A stretch of 23,592 nt of DNA from assembly GCA_003427395.1 (NCBI GenBank), contig BFEA01000173.1, positions 490,981 through 514,572 of the forward strand. The letters run 5' to 3'. Within the stretch, counting starts at the first letter, position 1. Each line of letters opens with the position of its first letter. The position numbers and the translations under genes are program-made. This document shows, piece by piece, positions 1-7,932 of the stretch. The notes beneath the pieces were generated by a model. It saw only the letters and a list, made by a program, of their open reading frames with translations, did no database searches and was not told where the DNA came from. The DNA comes from Chara braunii (lineage: Eukaryota; Streptophyta; Charophyceae; Charales; Characeae).

Positions 1-163
1 GTCGTAGGGGCTCGCGAGAGGTATGGCTGGCGCACCCGGCCGAAGCGGCTTGCGGAAGCTCCATGTATATTGCGACGAAGGGTTATGAAAACCAACTCCT
101 ACGTGACGCGGCCGGGAGGGTCCCACGATGCCCCCGTGCGGTGCCGGACCGATGCGCCCGACA
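1..163. repeat. Right-hand end of a dispersed repeat (copy 1)
   Basis: This segment is repeated with substitutions and small gaps at 13815-13972. Both copies begin GTCGTAGGGGCTCGCG and both stop matching right after the string ATGCGCCCGACA. Beyond that point copy 1 runs into gypsy integrase coding sequence, while copy 2 runs into unrelated DNA. The shared edge therefore marks the terminus of an element that inserted into the integrase gene, or a rearrangement breakpoint. The terminal CA fits the end of an LTR, but no matching TG start or target duplication can be shown because the left end lies outside the window. Confidence 0.7.
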
Positions 164-744
164 ACGCTCCTGTGGAGAGGGGGCACAGTACCATCACGAA
201 TCTCCTGGCTAAGTGGACAGAGGGCAAACCTGGTCAATGGCCAAAGTTCCTACGGGCAACTTTCTTCGTGGAGAATGTTACTGTAAAAAGGACTACCAAG
301 TACGCGCCAGCTACACTATGGTATGGGAGGCACGCCACCTTTCCCATAGAAAGCTTTATGAAGATCTGGAGGCACCAAGACTTGGAAGTAAACCTATCCT
401 TCGAAGAACTGCTCAATATTCGGGCGCGGCAAGTGGGGGCGGCCGAGGAAAGATTGCGAGAGGCCGCCGATCAGGTAGAAAGGAGCCGCATGGAAGACAA
501 GATGAGGTGGGACCAGATGGCGCGAGTAAGGAAGGAGCCGTTGGCAGTAGGGAACGTTGTGTTACTATACGACTCCTCTCTGGAGAAGCAATGGTCGAGG
601 AAGCTCGACAAGAGATGGATGGGCCCCTATAGAATTTTGCGATGTGGTGAATTTGGGGCCTATCAGATCGAGGAGCTGGACGGGACAGGCTGGCAAGATT
701 GGGTATCAAGGACCAGGCTGAAGAAATTTGTGGCCAGGGAATAG
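164..744 (+). pseudogene. Gypsy-type integrase, C-terminal fragment with GPY/F domain
   Basis: An open frame runs from 70 to 744, but its first roughly 32 codons come from the neighbouring repeat, so the start at 70 is not native. From about codon 36 the protein matches the end of a retroviral-type integrase core: an ERGHSTI segment, then YAPATLWYGRHATFPIES, the usual position where gypsy integrases read near-neighbour 'sP..l.yG..p..P'. After a charged helical linker comes the GPY/F module, KRWMGPYRI followed by GEFGAYQIEELDG, ending at TAG 742-744. The HHCC zinc module and the catalytic D,D-35-E core are missing. In an intact element this domain helps integrase bind DNA and choose targets. 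Confidence 0.85.
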
Positions 745-911
745 GTAAAGAATTCTACCTTCTTCAGAGTAAACAAATCCTTGAGGTATTGCATGTTATG
801 GTTAGGACAGGTGAGGGAGTAGGAAAAGGCATGTGTGTTGTCATAAAAACTTGATGAACTGAGGGCTAACCTTGTTGTGTGCCTGCTTGCTTTCTCTCGC
901 CTGTTGTGCAG
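745..911 (+). other. Putative intron between integrase and gag-like frame
   Basis: The segment starts at GTAAAG immediately after the integrase stop codon (context AATAG then GTAAAG). It ends at TGTTGTGCAG (902-911) after a pyrimidine-rich run, TTGCTTTCTCTCGCCTGTTG. A branch-site-like CTAAC lies at 866-870, about 42 nt before the acceptor. Length is 167 nt. The downstream gag-like frame is in phase 0 from 912, and its only early in-frame ATG (879) lies inside this intron. This suggests the gag-like ORF is made from a spliced, subgenomic message. Splicing is inferred from consensus only. Confidence 0.5.
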
Positions 912-1436
912 AGGGGCGGGAGGGGCGGGAGGGGCGCGCGGCCACGACAGGGGCCTCAAGGAGCATCAGGAGGGGATGACTCGCGCAGACCGGTTGGGAG
1001 GGAGTCTACGCCTATCTTCGACGACGATAACATAGAGTTTTTTCTGGATTCATACCAGGCACATGCGACACGAGAAGGCTGGTCTACCTTGGAGAGGATA
1101 CGGCACCTGACGGGAGTTGGGCGCTTTGAGGAGCCTATTGCGCACATCCGGGAGGAGGCCTTGACCTGGCAGGATGTGGAGGCGAGGATGCAGATGCTGA
1201 GGGCTTCGCCGATGGGACCGGATGGATTGCCTATTCGATTGGAGGAAGGCAATGCGGAGGAGTTCATCCCAGCCTATGAGCAGTATATGCACGACCAGGG
1301 GACTAGGCAGGAGGAGTGGATGCAGATGCTGCCCCTTTGGACACGGAGGGCGGAGAGGTCGCTGGCGAGGCAGATCCGGGACAGGGCACACGACTGGGAG
1401 GACTGCCAAGCCCAGTTGAGACAGGCATTTCGATGA
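879..1436 (+). pseudogene. Gag-like N-terminal open segment (two gag-fold modules)
   Basis: This is the longest undisturbed N-terminal stretch. Module one reads FFLDSYQAHATREGW, then GVGRFEEPIAHI, then TWQDVEARMQML. Module two reads EEFIPAYEQYMHDQG, then MLPLWTRRAERSLARQIRD, then DWEDCQAQLRQAF. Both follow the helical pattern of retrotransposon gag/capsid domains: an F..aY aromatic opening, a central amphipathic helix, and a closing W....aqL motif. They appear to be diverged duplicates. The ATG at 879 lies within the putative intron, so translation of the native protein probably began elsewhere. It ends at TGA 1434-1436, after which the same frame continues for 76 codons (1437-1664), which points to a nonsense mutation rather than a true end. 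Confidence 0.6.
913..934 (+). other. G-quadruplex-type tract encoding an RGG box
   Basis: Four G-runs of three or four bases are separated by single C or A bases, built from a 10-bp unit AGGGGCGGGA repeated twice. It sits one base after the putative splice acceptor and encodes RGGRGGRG, an RNA-binding type of sequence. Confidence 0.55.
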
Positions 1437-1463
1437 CTGGAGCCCGAGAGACCAGAGCCCAGG

Positions 1464-1808
1464 GTGGAGAGACGACAAAGGAGTAAGAGGCCACGGGGCC
1501 CAGAGGCGAGAGGGACCACTACGACCAGAGGTGGCCGAAAGCCCTTGGCACAGCGAGAAGGGCCAGCAGAGGCCGCCCAGGCGGTGGAGCCAGTTCAGGC
1601 CGCGGGGCCAGCTCAGGCGGCGGAGCTACCCCCTACCTATGGACTTGAGCAGATGGAGTTTCGCTAAATCACGGGTAGTGATCTACGGGGCCCGTCGCCG
1701 ACGTTACCAAAAAGGGGCGGGGGGGTGTCGTTGAGGACGCCGCTCGACAGGTTGGAGGCTCATCTCGATGCGTCCCAGTGGGGGGCGTCACAACTGGGAG
1801 CGGACTAG
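1464..1808 (+). pseudogene. Basic linker of the gag-like frame
   Basis: The same frame as 879-1436 continues after the TGA, rich in arginine at first (RRQRSKRPRG), then alanine/proline/glutamine rich (repeats of the type PVQAAGPAQAAE). It is cut by TAA at 1665-1667 and TAG at 1806-1808. A basic patch after the capsid-like modules could have bound nucleic acid. No enzymatic motif is visible. Confidence 0.5.
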
Positions 1809-3054
1809 AGTGGACCGACACGGTATGAGCCAGTAGAGGATGAGTCAGAGGAGGAGTCACCTGAGTCGGGGCCTGAGGCGGGGTCTCGCGAACCCGAGGA
1901 GCCGCAAACGGAGGAGGTTATCGCTGTTGGGGATGATACCCCTCCTCCTACCCCGATTCCAGAGCAGGCGCGGCAGTATTGGCCTAAAGGAATTCCTGAG
2001 TCGGACAGCGAGGAGATGTTGGGGCCTTACTACGCCACCACCGGCGCAGATGGAGCCAGAGGGGGGCGAGAGGACGAGGACACCTACTACTGTGGCGCCG
2101 CAACCAACTGAGTCTACAGATGCACGTATGGATGTGGAGGTGCCGACATCCGGGGAGCCTCCGCCAGAGCCGCCACCCGCAGAGGAGGGTACAAGTGAGG
2201 GAGATCTACTGCGAGAGGGTCACGAGGCGAGGACAGAGAAGCCACCAGGGGAGACGAGAGAAGAGAAGCGCGCGAGGGTGCAGGTACGCCTCGAGGAGTT
2301 ATACCAGGAAAAGCTTAGGATGGAGGCCGCAGGGGAAGCGCCAAAGCCGCCAATTGACCCTCCGACGAGCGACCAGAGGATTAGCGAGGTTTGGGCCAGC
2401 TATGAGACTAAGAGGGACGCTGCTCGTTTGAGATCGCGAGAGGTAGGACAGGAGAATGCGGGGGTGGACAAGGGACGAAAAATAGAGGACTTGGTATTTT
2501 CGGCCACCAGGATGGAGATTGAGCGTGCGGACAGGAGGATAGGTGAGGTGGCAATCTCGTCCTTCCAGCGGTACTCAATGCTCAGCGATGAGTTGGCGGC
2601 CTCGAGGGTAGAAGTGGGATAGCTGTCCTCCCAGTTGGCGGAAGAGAGGGCAGAGAACCAGGCGTGGAGGACCCGCATGGAAGCCAAGGAGGCAGAGTGG
2701 GAGAAGAGGCTTCAGGACATGGCGGCGATGGTAGAAAGGCTCTCGGCCACTAAGGTGGTCGACTGGACGGAGCAAAACCGGTATGGTATTCAAGGGAAGG
2801 AGGTACAGGGGCTCTTTGGCCAGGAAGGAACGATGGAGACGCCACAGTAGGAGGGAATGGGGAAGGTATTCCTGGACCCAGCAGAGGCGGCAGCGAGGCG
2901 GGAGGCCGAGGAGAGGAGGTTCAGCTTCAGGACTCCCACGGAGTTGGCCTCGCAACAGGCCACCCCTATGACGATTGAGATCCCTGAGGGCGAGCCGGCG
3001 CAGGGACCCCAACCTCCAGTGGAGGAAGGGGCCCCACAGAGGAGTCCCCTATGA
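1809..3054 (+). pseudogene. Acidic and coiled-coil middle of the gag-like frame
   Basis: Frame 3 stays open and very acidic from 1809 (DESEEESPESGPE type sequence). Around 2035-2110 the coding pattern moves to frame 1. That frame is open to TAG 2620-2622, then to TAG 2848-2850, then to TGA 3052-3054. The frame-1 part has proline/glutamate-rich sequence followed by long charged helices with coiled-coil spacing, for example EEKRARVQVRLEELYQEKL and, after the 2620 stop, EKRLQDMAAMVERLS. Both stops are flanked by uninterrupted helix or charged sequence in the same frame, as expected for single-base lesions. Coiled coils are common in long gag proteins and may drive self-assembly. Confidence 0.55.
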
Positions 3055-3791
3055 TCCTTTTGGAGGTACAGGAGGGTGCCCTTACGGGAGCAGCAGCATC
3101 CACTGAGCCGGAGGCAATGGGGGGAGGGGCGTCTCGACTGGATGAGTTAGTGACAGCTATGGAGCTGGACATGCCGTCAGGAGAGCCTCAGAGACAGAAG
3201 ACCCCAGATCGTGTGCCAGTGATAGGGGAGCTGAGGACGCAGTTAGGATCTTGGGCTACTGGAGCTGACTCAGGAGAGCACATCTCAGAGCAACAACAGG
3301 AGGTTATGAGCGAGCCAGCGATTGTCATGACTCCCCAGCCTTCCGACCTGCATAGGGACGAGGGGGCGACTGCGAGGGGAGGGGTCCGCAAGGGTAGGCC
3401 ACTGAGATTGGACACTCCAGCGTACCGACCCGAGGGAGGAGAGGCGCTAGCAGGACCGAGTACCCAGATGATAGAGGCGGGGCCGACAGAGTCATGGAGT
3501 ATGCCCCAGAGCCATGAGATGAGCAGGGAAACTAGCGAGACGCCGCCGTTGCCAGGGTCCCAGAAGAAGAAGAGGAGGTGTCGAGGGAGATCAGACGATC
3601 AGTACTTCTTCTGCAAGGACGGCGTACATACAGCCCTTGAATGCCCGAAGTTCCTTAAGGACAAGGCGGCTTGGAGAGTAACAGAGAGTGGTGGGAGAAT
3701 GTACGACAGGCAGGGGCGAGTGGTAGAGCGGGCTCCAGATGGGGGTAGGGCACAGTTATATAGACAGAACCAGGAGGCTATGAGTGGGTAG
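3051..3791 (+). pseudogene. Gag-like C-terminal segment with damaged CCHC zinc knuckle
   Basis: This is a 246-residue open segment. It is mostly disordered (serine, proline and glutamate rich), with a basic patch KKKRRCRGR just before the knuckle. The knuckle occupies residues 185-198 and has the spacing X-X2-C-X4-H-X4-C, with Cys188, His193 and Cys198 present. The first ligand is Tyr185 (codon TAC at 3603-3605), where family logic expects Cys. A conserved-looking tail, RQGRVVERAPDGGRAQLYRQNQ, follows in pieces and the frame ends at TAG. Intact knuckles of this type bind element RNA for packaging. The ATG at 3051 is next to a frame change and is unlikely to be a real start. Confidence 0.65.
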
Positions 3792-4389
3792 GGGCTGGTC
3801 CGTCTATATGACAGTCGGATTAGAGCTCCTCTGTACGCAGAGGCCGTGATACGGGTGTACATACTCTGAGTTAGCCAGGCGAGTCCCGTCTAGTTGTGTA
3901 TACATAGGTGGCGGTGTGTGCTCGGCTTGAGCTTATGTGTGATACGGTCTAGGGGATGAGACTTAGTTGTATAATATCTACAACGTACGTGACTTGCATT
4001 CTCAGTTGTGTGATTCAGATACTCCTACTTGTATCTTTGAGTAGGTTATGAGAGTCCATGACACTTGGGACGTGAGTTTATCCTGTGGAGTGAGACAGTG
4101 AGGCGAGTATTTAAGTGTTTTCGGGGCAGGCTTTTTGTTCCCAAATACACCCTACGAGTTGTGTGTTGAGGGTTTGAGTTGAGTGTTGTATCGACACTTG
4201 AGGGAGATATTTTGCTCCCGAGTATATCTTTGATTCCAGACTTTGTGAGACTTATTTTTGTGACGATCAAGATCACTCTCACACGTGTGGCTTTATCCCA
4301 ATGAATGAGGGTGTTGTGTGGGAGATGTGTGGGATACATCTCATGTATGTGTATTGTGTGATTGTGGTTGCCGTTTACTCTTCGGTATA
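3792..4389. other. Non-coding G/T-rich stretch downstream of the retroelement ORF
   Basis: No coding frame is convincing on either strand. The plus strand is T- and G-rich, with many GTGTG and TTGAG runs (for example 4155-4190 and 4310-4370). It could be a 3' untranslated region or decayed LTR of the element upstream. No long direct repeat of it was found elsewhere in the window, so an LTR is not supported. Confidence 0.4.
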
Positions 4390-4401
4390 CTCGTGCGGCC
4401 T

Positions 4402-4623
4402 GCCCATGGGCGGGCGGAACGACCGGGTATAAGAGGAGGCAGCGCGGTCGTTCTTGTGATAGATGTATGAGGACCCTGAGGGGTCTTGCGAGCCTATAAG
4501 GCTCGGATGCTTACCATGCCGAATGTTTATGGCTGAGTTGTGAAGGGGACCTATAAGTTGGCCCCTTTGTTTGAGTTGTTTTGCGTTTAAGCTGGGGAGA
4601 TGGCCCATAAGAAGGCCCCTCAG
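4402..4623. repeat. Cluster of short hairpins, several with ATAAG in the loop
   Basis: Six inverted repeats lie within 222 bp. They are: perfect palindrome GCCCATGGGC (4402-4411); GAACGACC/GGTCGTTC (4417-4424/4446-4453) with TATAAG between the arms; GACCC/GGGTC (4472-4476/4481-4485); CGAGCC-TATAA-GGCTCG (4489-4505, perfect); AAGGGG/CCCCTT (4543-4548/4562-4567), a bulged A, then CC/GG around a TATAAGT loop; and CTGGGG/CCCCTCAG (4592-4597/4617-4623, plus one bulge), with inner GCC/GGC around CATAAGAA. Density and the recurring loop string argue against chance. Function is unknown. Confidence 0.6.
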
Positions 4624-5500
4624 TTAAGTAGTTCTATAATTGAGACCCCTCGGATTATGGAAGATGAGGATGTTGTTCATTGACAGCAGTGTAACCCAGG
4701 TCGCGTGATAGTCCATCCCGTAAAGAGAGGGGTGGCTGGGAGACCTGTTCGGAGAGACCCCCTTCATGTGAAAAATGGGTGATAGATTTAAGGACATGGT
4801 AAGCAATGTTTAAATGATAAAGTCAGACGAGAGGAGCCAGAATTACGGTTGGAACCATTGATAAAACTGAGAAAGCCACAAGTCAGTGCATAAAGATGTC
4901 GTGGGATGTGTGGTCTGCTGTCTCTGATCAAGTCAATAGGCCACGGCCTCGTGTGGGTCTAGCGGTGAAATTGTTTGTGATTGTGAGAAGAGGCCGTGCC
5001 CTCTATGTTGTCCCATAGGGGGCTGGTAAATACCCTTAAAAGTGGGGCGGGTCCCTGCATCGTCCCGCAGTGGCCCTGTGAGTTTGTTTTGCGACGCACC
5101 GCCTAGACACCTGTGCTAAACCTAAGGCATATTAGGGAATACCAAGCTAAACGGTAAGGGTTAGCACCTCTAGGGCGCAACCCCTATTGGATGGCTGCAA
5201 GCCAGCACAACCTGGCTGCGGGCCCACGTCTACCAGCAGAGTAAGAGTTTAAGAGGTTATGCACGCCCCAAGGAAATTACTCTGGTGGAATGGCGGGGGA
5301 TACGAGTCGAGTTGTTTGGGCGCCCTGATTGAATCCCTATCAGGAGAAAACCTATCGTTGCATAACCAACGAAGGGACTGCCACTAAGACAACAATGCGG
5401 TAGGCCGTAGATCTGGGTCGATCAACCAGACTATGGTGGACCAGGATGAAGACCTAGCATTTTTGTACTAAACTGTAGAAAGAGCTGAGAGGAGATTTAC

Positions 5501-5501
<1 letters not shown>
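4624..5501. other. Unassigned intergenic DNA with a few small inverted repeats
   Basis: No coding frame or RNA gene was recognised. A short hairpin CCTGAT/ATCAGG lies at 5324-5344. The stretch ends at the AT microsatellite. Confidence 0.4.
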
Positions 5502-5572
<71 letters not shown>

Positions 5573-5576
5573 ATAT
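5502..5576. repeat. (AT)n microsatellite
   Basis: About 75 bp of nearly pure TA dinucleotide with two TTTA-type interruptions (near 5540 and 5558). Confidence 0.95.
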
Positions 5577-6384
5577 GCTTGATTGTGAGGATTTTCACGA
5601 GGGAGGCAAGAGTGCCTTCTGAGGTCTCGTCTAAGGCCCGCGTCCCCGTATGACTCTGCTTACAAGAGAGAGTCTAACTGGGACACCCAACGAAAAGTTG
5701 GCGTTTGTCTAGGACGAAGGGGAGAGGGCGGTTTGAGGTGGCCCTTGGAACTTATGCTGTAGTATTGATGCGTAATACACCTCCGTCCTAGTGTCAGGAC
5801 AATGGAAACCCAGGTTGAAACCCTGGCAGCATATAGTTATGTTGGCATGGAATGTTGGAGGCCTCAACCCTGAGTCTGTCGGCTAATCGGAATTGGTTCC
5901 GCCCTCGTCAGCATTTTGGAGTGTGAATGAATTTGTAGCCTTCTGATTCGGCATATCGACGGGGACGTCGCTTAATATAGTCCGGTAGGCTGTCGGTGCG
6001 AATACCCTTACAAGGGTATCCGCCCTGGTTTTTGCAAATGACAGAAAAAAAATAAATAAATAAAAAAATGGGTCTGGTCGGCATAAGTCGGGCGAGGTAC
6101 GGCTGCGTCCGGGACCCGTCCTGACTAAGCTAGAGGGTATGTGGGCGCGCAGTTTTAAGGCGCGCGTGTGATTTTTTCTGATTGAGTGAGCGGCGCGACC
6201 GACCCGGACCGTGTTATGGCTTGGATGAGGAGTAAGAGCTCGTTCCTGGGTTGGCATGCGCGACCGTTGGTAGGACTGGCGCACGGGGTGGCGTGCGGGG
6301 CGGCCACGGCGCGGTCTAAGTAGACTGGGGCGGGGGCCTGGTGTTGGCGCGCCGGCCGCGGTAGGAGAGAAAGGGCCTAGGCTG
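5577..6384. other. Unassigned DNA after the AT microsatellite
   Basis: The stretch is mixed GC-rich sequence with an A-rich run at 6045-6068. A 173-codon open frame on the minus strand (5883-6404) shows no domain, is rich in proline, serine and arginine, and looks like a by-product of GC-rich DNA. The only protein-like hint is the short frame described at 5839-5886. Confidence 0.35.
5839..5886 (+). pseudogene. Possible start of a LINE endonuclease ORF (remnant)
   Basis: ATG at 5839 opens a 15-codon frame, MLAWNVGGLNPESVG, before TAA 5884-5886. The string AWNVGGLN resembles the start of apurinic-type endonuclease domains of plant LINE ORF2, which often read 'WNvrGLn' a few residues after the start. 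Only about eight residues match and nothing downstream can be assigned in any frame, so this may be chance. It could be a 5' fragment left after deletion. Confidence 0.2.
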
Positions 6385-7660
6385 TTGTTTCCAAGGCTAG
6401 GCACGGCGCGGTACCACTTTATATTGGATTCCGCGCCTAGTTATCCCAAGCTGGGGCATAGCCCTATAGGTTACGGCGTTGGACTACTACTACAGGGACT
6501 CAGGGATCGAGGCCAGCAGGCGTTGGTGCAGCAGCGGCGGAGCATCATAGAGGGAACTGAGAGGATTGAGGGCTCGACGAGGCTATCCACCCTCAGTTTT
6601 GCTAGTGGGTGCTGCAGCGGACCCGACCTATGGAACCCGTAGGGTGTTAGACTTTTCTTATATATATGTGTAGGTTATTTTACGATATTTTAATTTTGGT
6701 CTTTTTTCTTTATTTCTATTTATTGTTCTCATTACTATCCGCGGTTCCGTTCTGATTCAAGGGGCGCGGTATCGCGGCTAACGGTCCGAACTGGGAAGAG
6801 CCACAGCGGGGGGGTACCACCGCGATTTGGTCCTCGAGGCATTCGGTAGTCCCCGGGGGGAAGCGTGAGGAAAGGATCTGGTCGCGGATCCCGCCCGGGT
6901 TAGGCGAGGGCAGGAGTGAGTGGCGGGGCTGGCCAGCCGGCGTAGCATGGTTAGAGGCGGGGTGACAGTGTAGCGGAGTGGCGTGGGAGGCTCGGCCGGG
7001 GCGACTGAGAGTTCGCCCGTCGAGGAGTTGGTAGTCGGGGCAGTCAGGAGAAACGGGGAAGCGCTAAGCACTACAGGGGGGGGGGGAACCCGGACGGGTT
7101 CCGCGTTGAGGTGCGTCCGGAGGTAAGAGAGTGCGGGGGTGTTAAGGTATATACCGGGCGGACAGAACCGGAGCGTTTCTGCTGTTGTTTCGGAGTCGCT
7201 CGTTTGACTCATTCTCGCCTCCCCTTCTCGGTTCATGCGATCGCATGGCCTGGCCGGAGTGCGCTATTCTGAGCGCAGTGCGTTACAGTGTCGGGCGGAC
7301 GTCACCACGGGTTGAAAGGCAGGAGATGGCGGGAAGTTAGCGCGCGGGAGTAGAGAGGGAACTGCATAATTCGCCCGATTGTTAACGAAATCGGGTGAAT
7401 GAAGTTTTGATTTCGAGGTTCTTGGACACCACGAATCTACATGTGGAGCCGGTTTTGATGTTAGAGCTACGGTTTTGTCCCGGCGCTGGTTATAGGCTGC
7501 GCCTCGAAGCGCTGATGGTGGTTGTGGCGCTGCGGAACAAGGCAAGTTGTTCTCGGTCTTGATAGGAACGAGCTAGGAAAGAGAAGCTTTGAAGGGTGAA
7601 GGGTTGGGCGCCTCCTTTCTCCATCGCCTCGTCGCCATGAGTGTGAGGCTCCGTTCCAGC
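6385..7660. other. Unassigned GC-rich DNA
   Basis: Open frames occur on both strands (85 codons plus at 6385-6642, 152 codons minus at 6778-7236, 93 codons minus at 7264-7545). None shows a recognisable domain and all are low-complexity. An 11-base G tract lies at 7076-7086. A T-rich patch (6650-6730) separates two GC-rich parts. Confidence 0.35.
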
Positions 7661-7661
7661 C

Positions 7662-7712
7662 ATGGCAAGCGTTTCGGGTGGCGGCCTACTGTCGTTCGGA
7701 GGCGGAAGAAAG
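7662..7712 (+). CDS. Possible first coding exon, weak
   Basis: ATG at 7662 sits in a good context (CCATGG) and opens a glycine-rich frame MASVSGGGLLSFGGGRK, followed by a GTGTGC that could be a weak splice donor (7713). An upstream ATG at 7637 in another frame encodes a 29-residue arginine-rich peptide. A stronger donor, GTGAG then GTAAGT, lies at 7926/7927. No later exon could be linked. Treat this as a hypothesis for a transcription unit starting near 7550-7660. Confidence 0.15.
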
Positions 7713-7926
7713 GTGTGCGAATTTAGCCGTGATCGTGGGTAGGTGCGACGAACTGAGGAGGGCGGGAAGAGTCGGAGGCGAAGCTACGGTGCTGAGCTGC
7801 AGCGGGGAATGGACCCGGACGCTGTTTACGTCCGGATTCATTCGCGGGTCGCAACGGGAGAGTAACGGAAGGAGGCGGGAGTGAAGAACTCTGCATCCCG
7901 CTCGATCCTTCACGGATTCCAGTGAG

Positions 7927-7932
7927 GTAAGT
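7927..7932 (+). other. Consensus 5' splice donor GTAAGT
   Basis: The context GTGAG|GTAAGTTG is a near-perfect donor. No matching exon frame is established. A similar donor string (GGAG|GTAAGTTG) occurs at about 13784. Confidence 0.25.

Larger units (their letters stand above)
164..3791 (+). mobile_element. Degenerate Ty3/gypsy-type LTR retroelement, internal region only
   Basis: The segment carries an integrase C-terminus with a GPY/F domain (164-744), an intron-like spacer (745-911) and a long gag-like frame ending in a zinc knuckle (912-3791). Reverse transcriptase, RNase H, protease and the integrase catalytic core are absent to the left, where another repeat abuts. No LTR, polypurine tract or primer-binding site could be placed on the right. 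The gag-like frame lies 3' of integrase, which is not the usual gag-pol order. Either this lineage carries a third, 3' ORF, or two elements have been joined with loss of the LTRs between them. The copy is dead by its stops and frameshifts. Confidence 0.75.
912..3791 (+). pseudogene. Long gag-like retroelement ORF, broken by stops and frameshifts
   Basis: One ancestral frame of about 960 codons can be followed. It is in frame 3 (positions divisible by 3) from 912 to about 2040, then frame 1 to about 3050, then frame 3 again to TAG 3789-3791. Internal stops lie at 1434, 1665, 1806, 2620 and 2848. In order it contains an RGG-rich start (912-945), two gag-fold-like modules (about 1020-1200 and 1225-1433), a basic stretch (1440-1560) and an acidic, proline-rich linker (1800-2260). 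These are followed by coiled-coil-rich helices (about 2260-2330 and 2570-2760), a second low-complexity linker (2850-3580) and a C-terminal zinc knuckle (3603-3644). An intact copy would be expected to form the particle coat and bind element RNA. It is far longer than ordinary gypsy gag. Confidence 0.7.

Noticed and set aside
234-709. Minus-strand frames opposite integrase
   Set aside because: They are shadows of the integrase frame and have no recognisable domain.
3792-5501. 3' LTR of the retroelement
   Set aside because: No second copy, no clear TG...CA ends and no polypurine tract just upstream could be shown within the window.
5883-6404. 173-codon minus-strand gene
   Set aside because: Low-complexity P/S/R/T composition, no domain, and an A-rich tract encodes a run of F/L/I; typical of chance frames in GC-rich DNA.
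6778-7236. 152-codon minus-strand gene
   Set aside because: No motif or plausible fold; proline/threonine/serine-rich chance frame.
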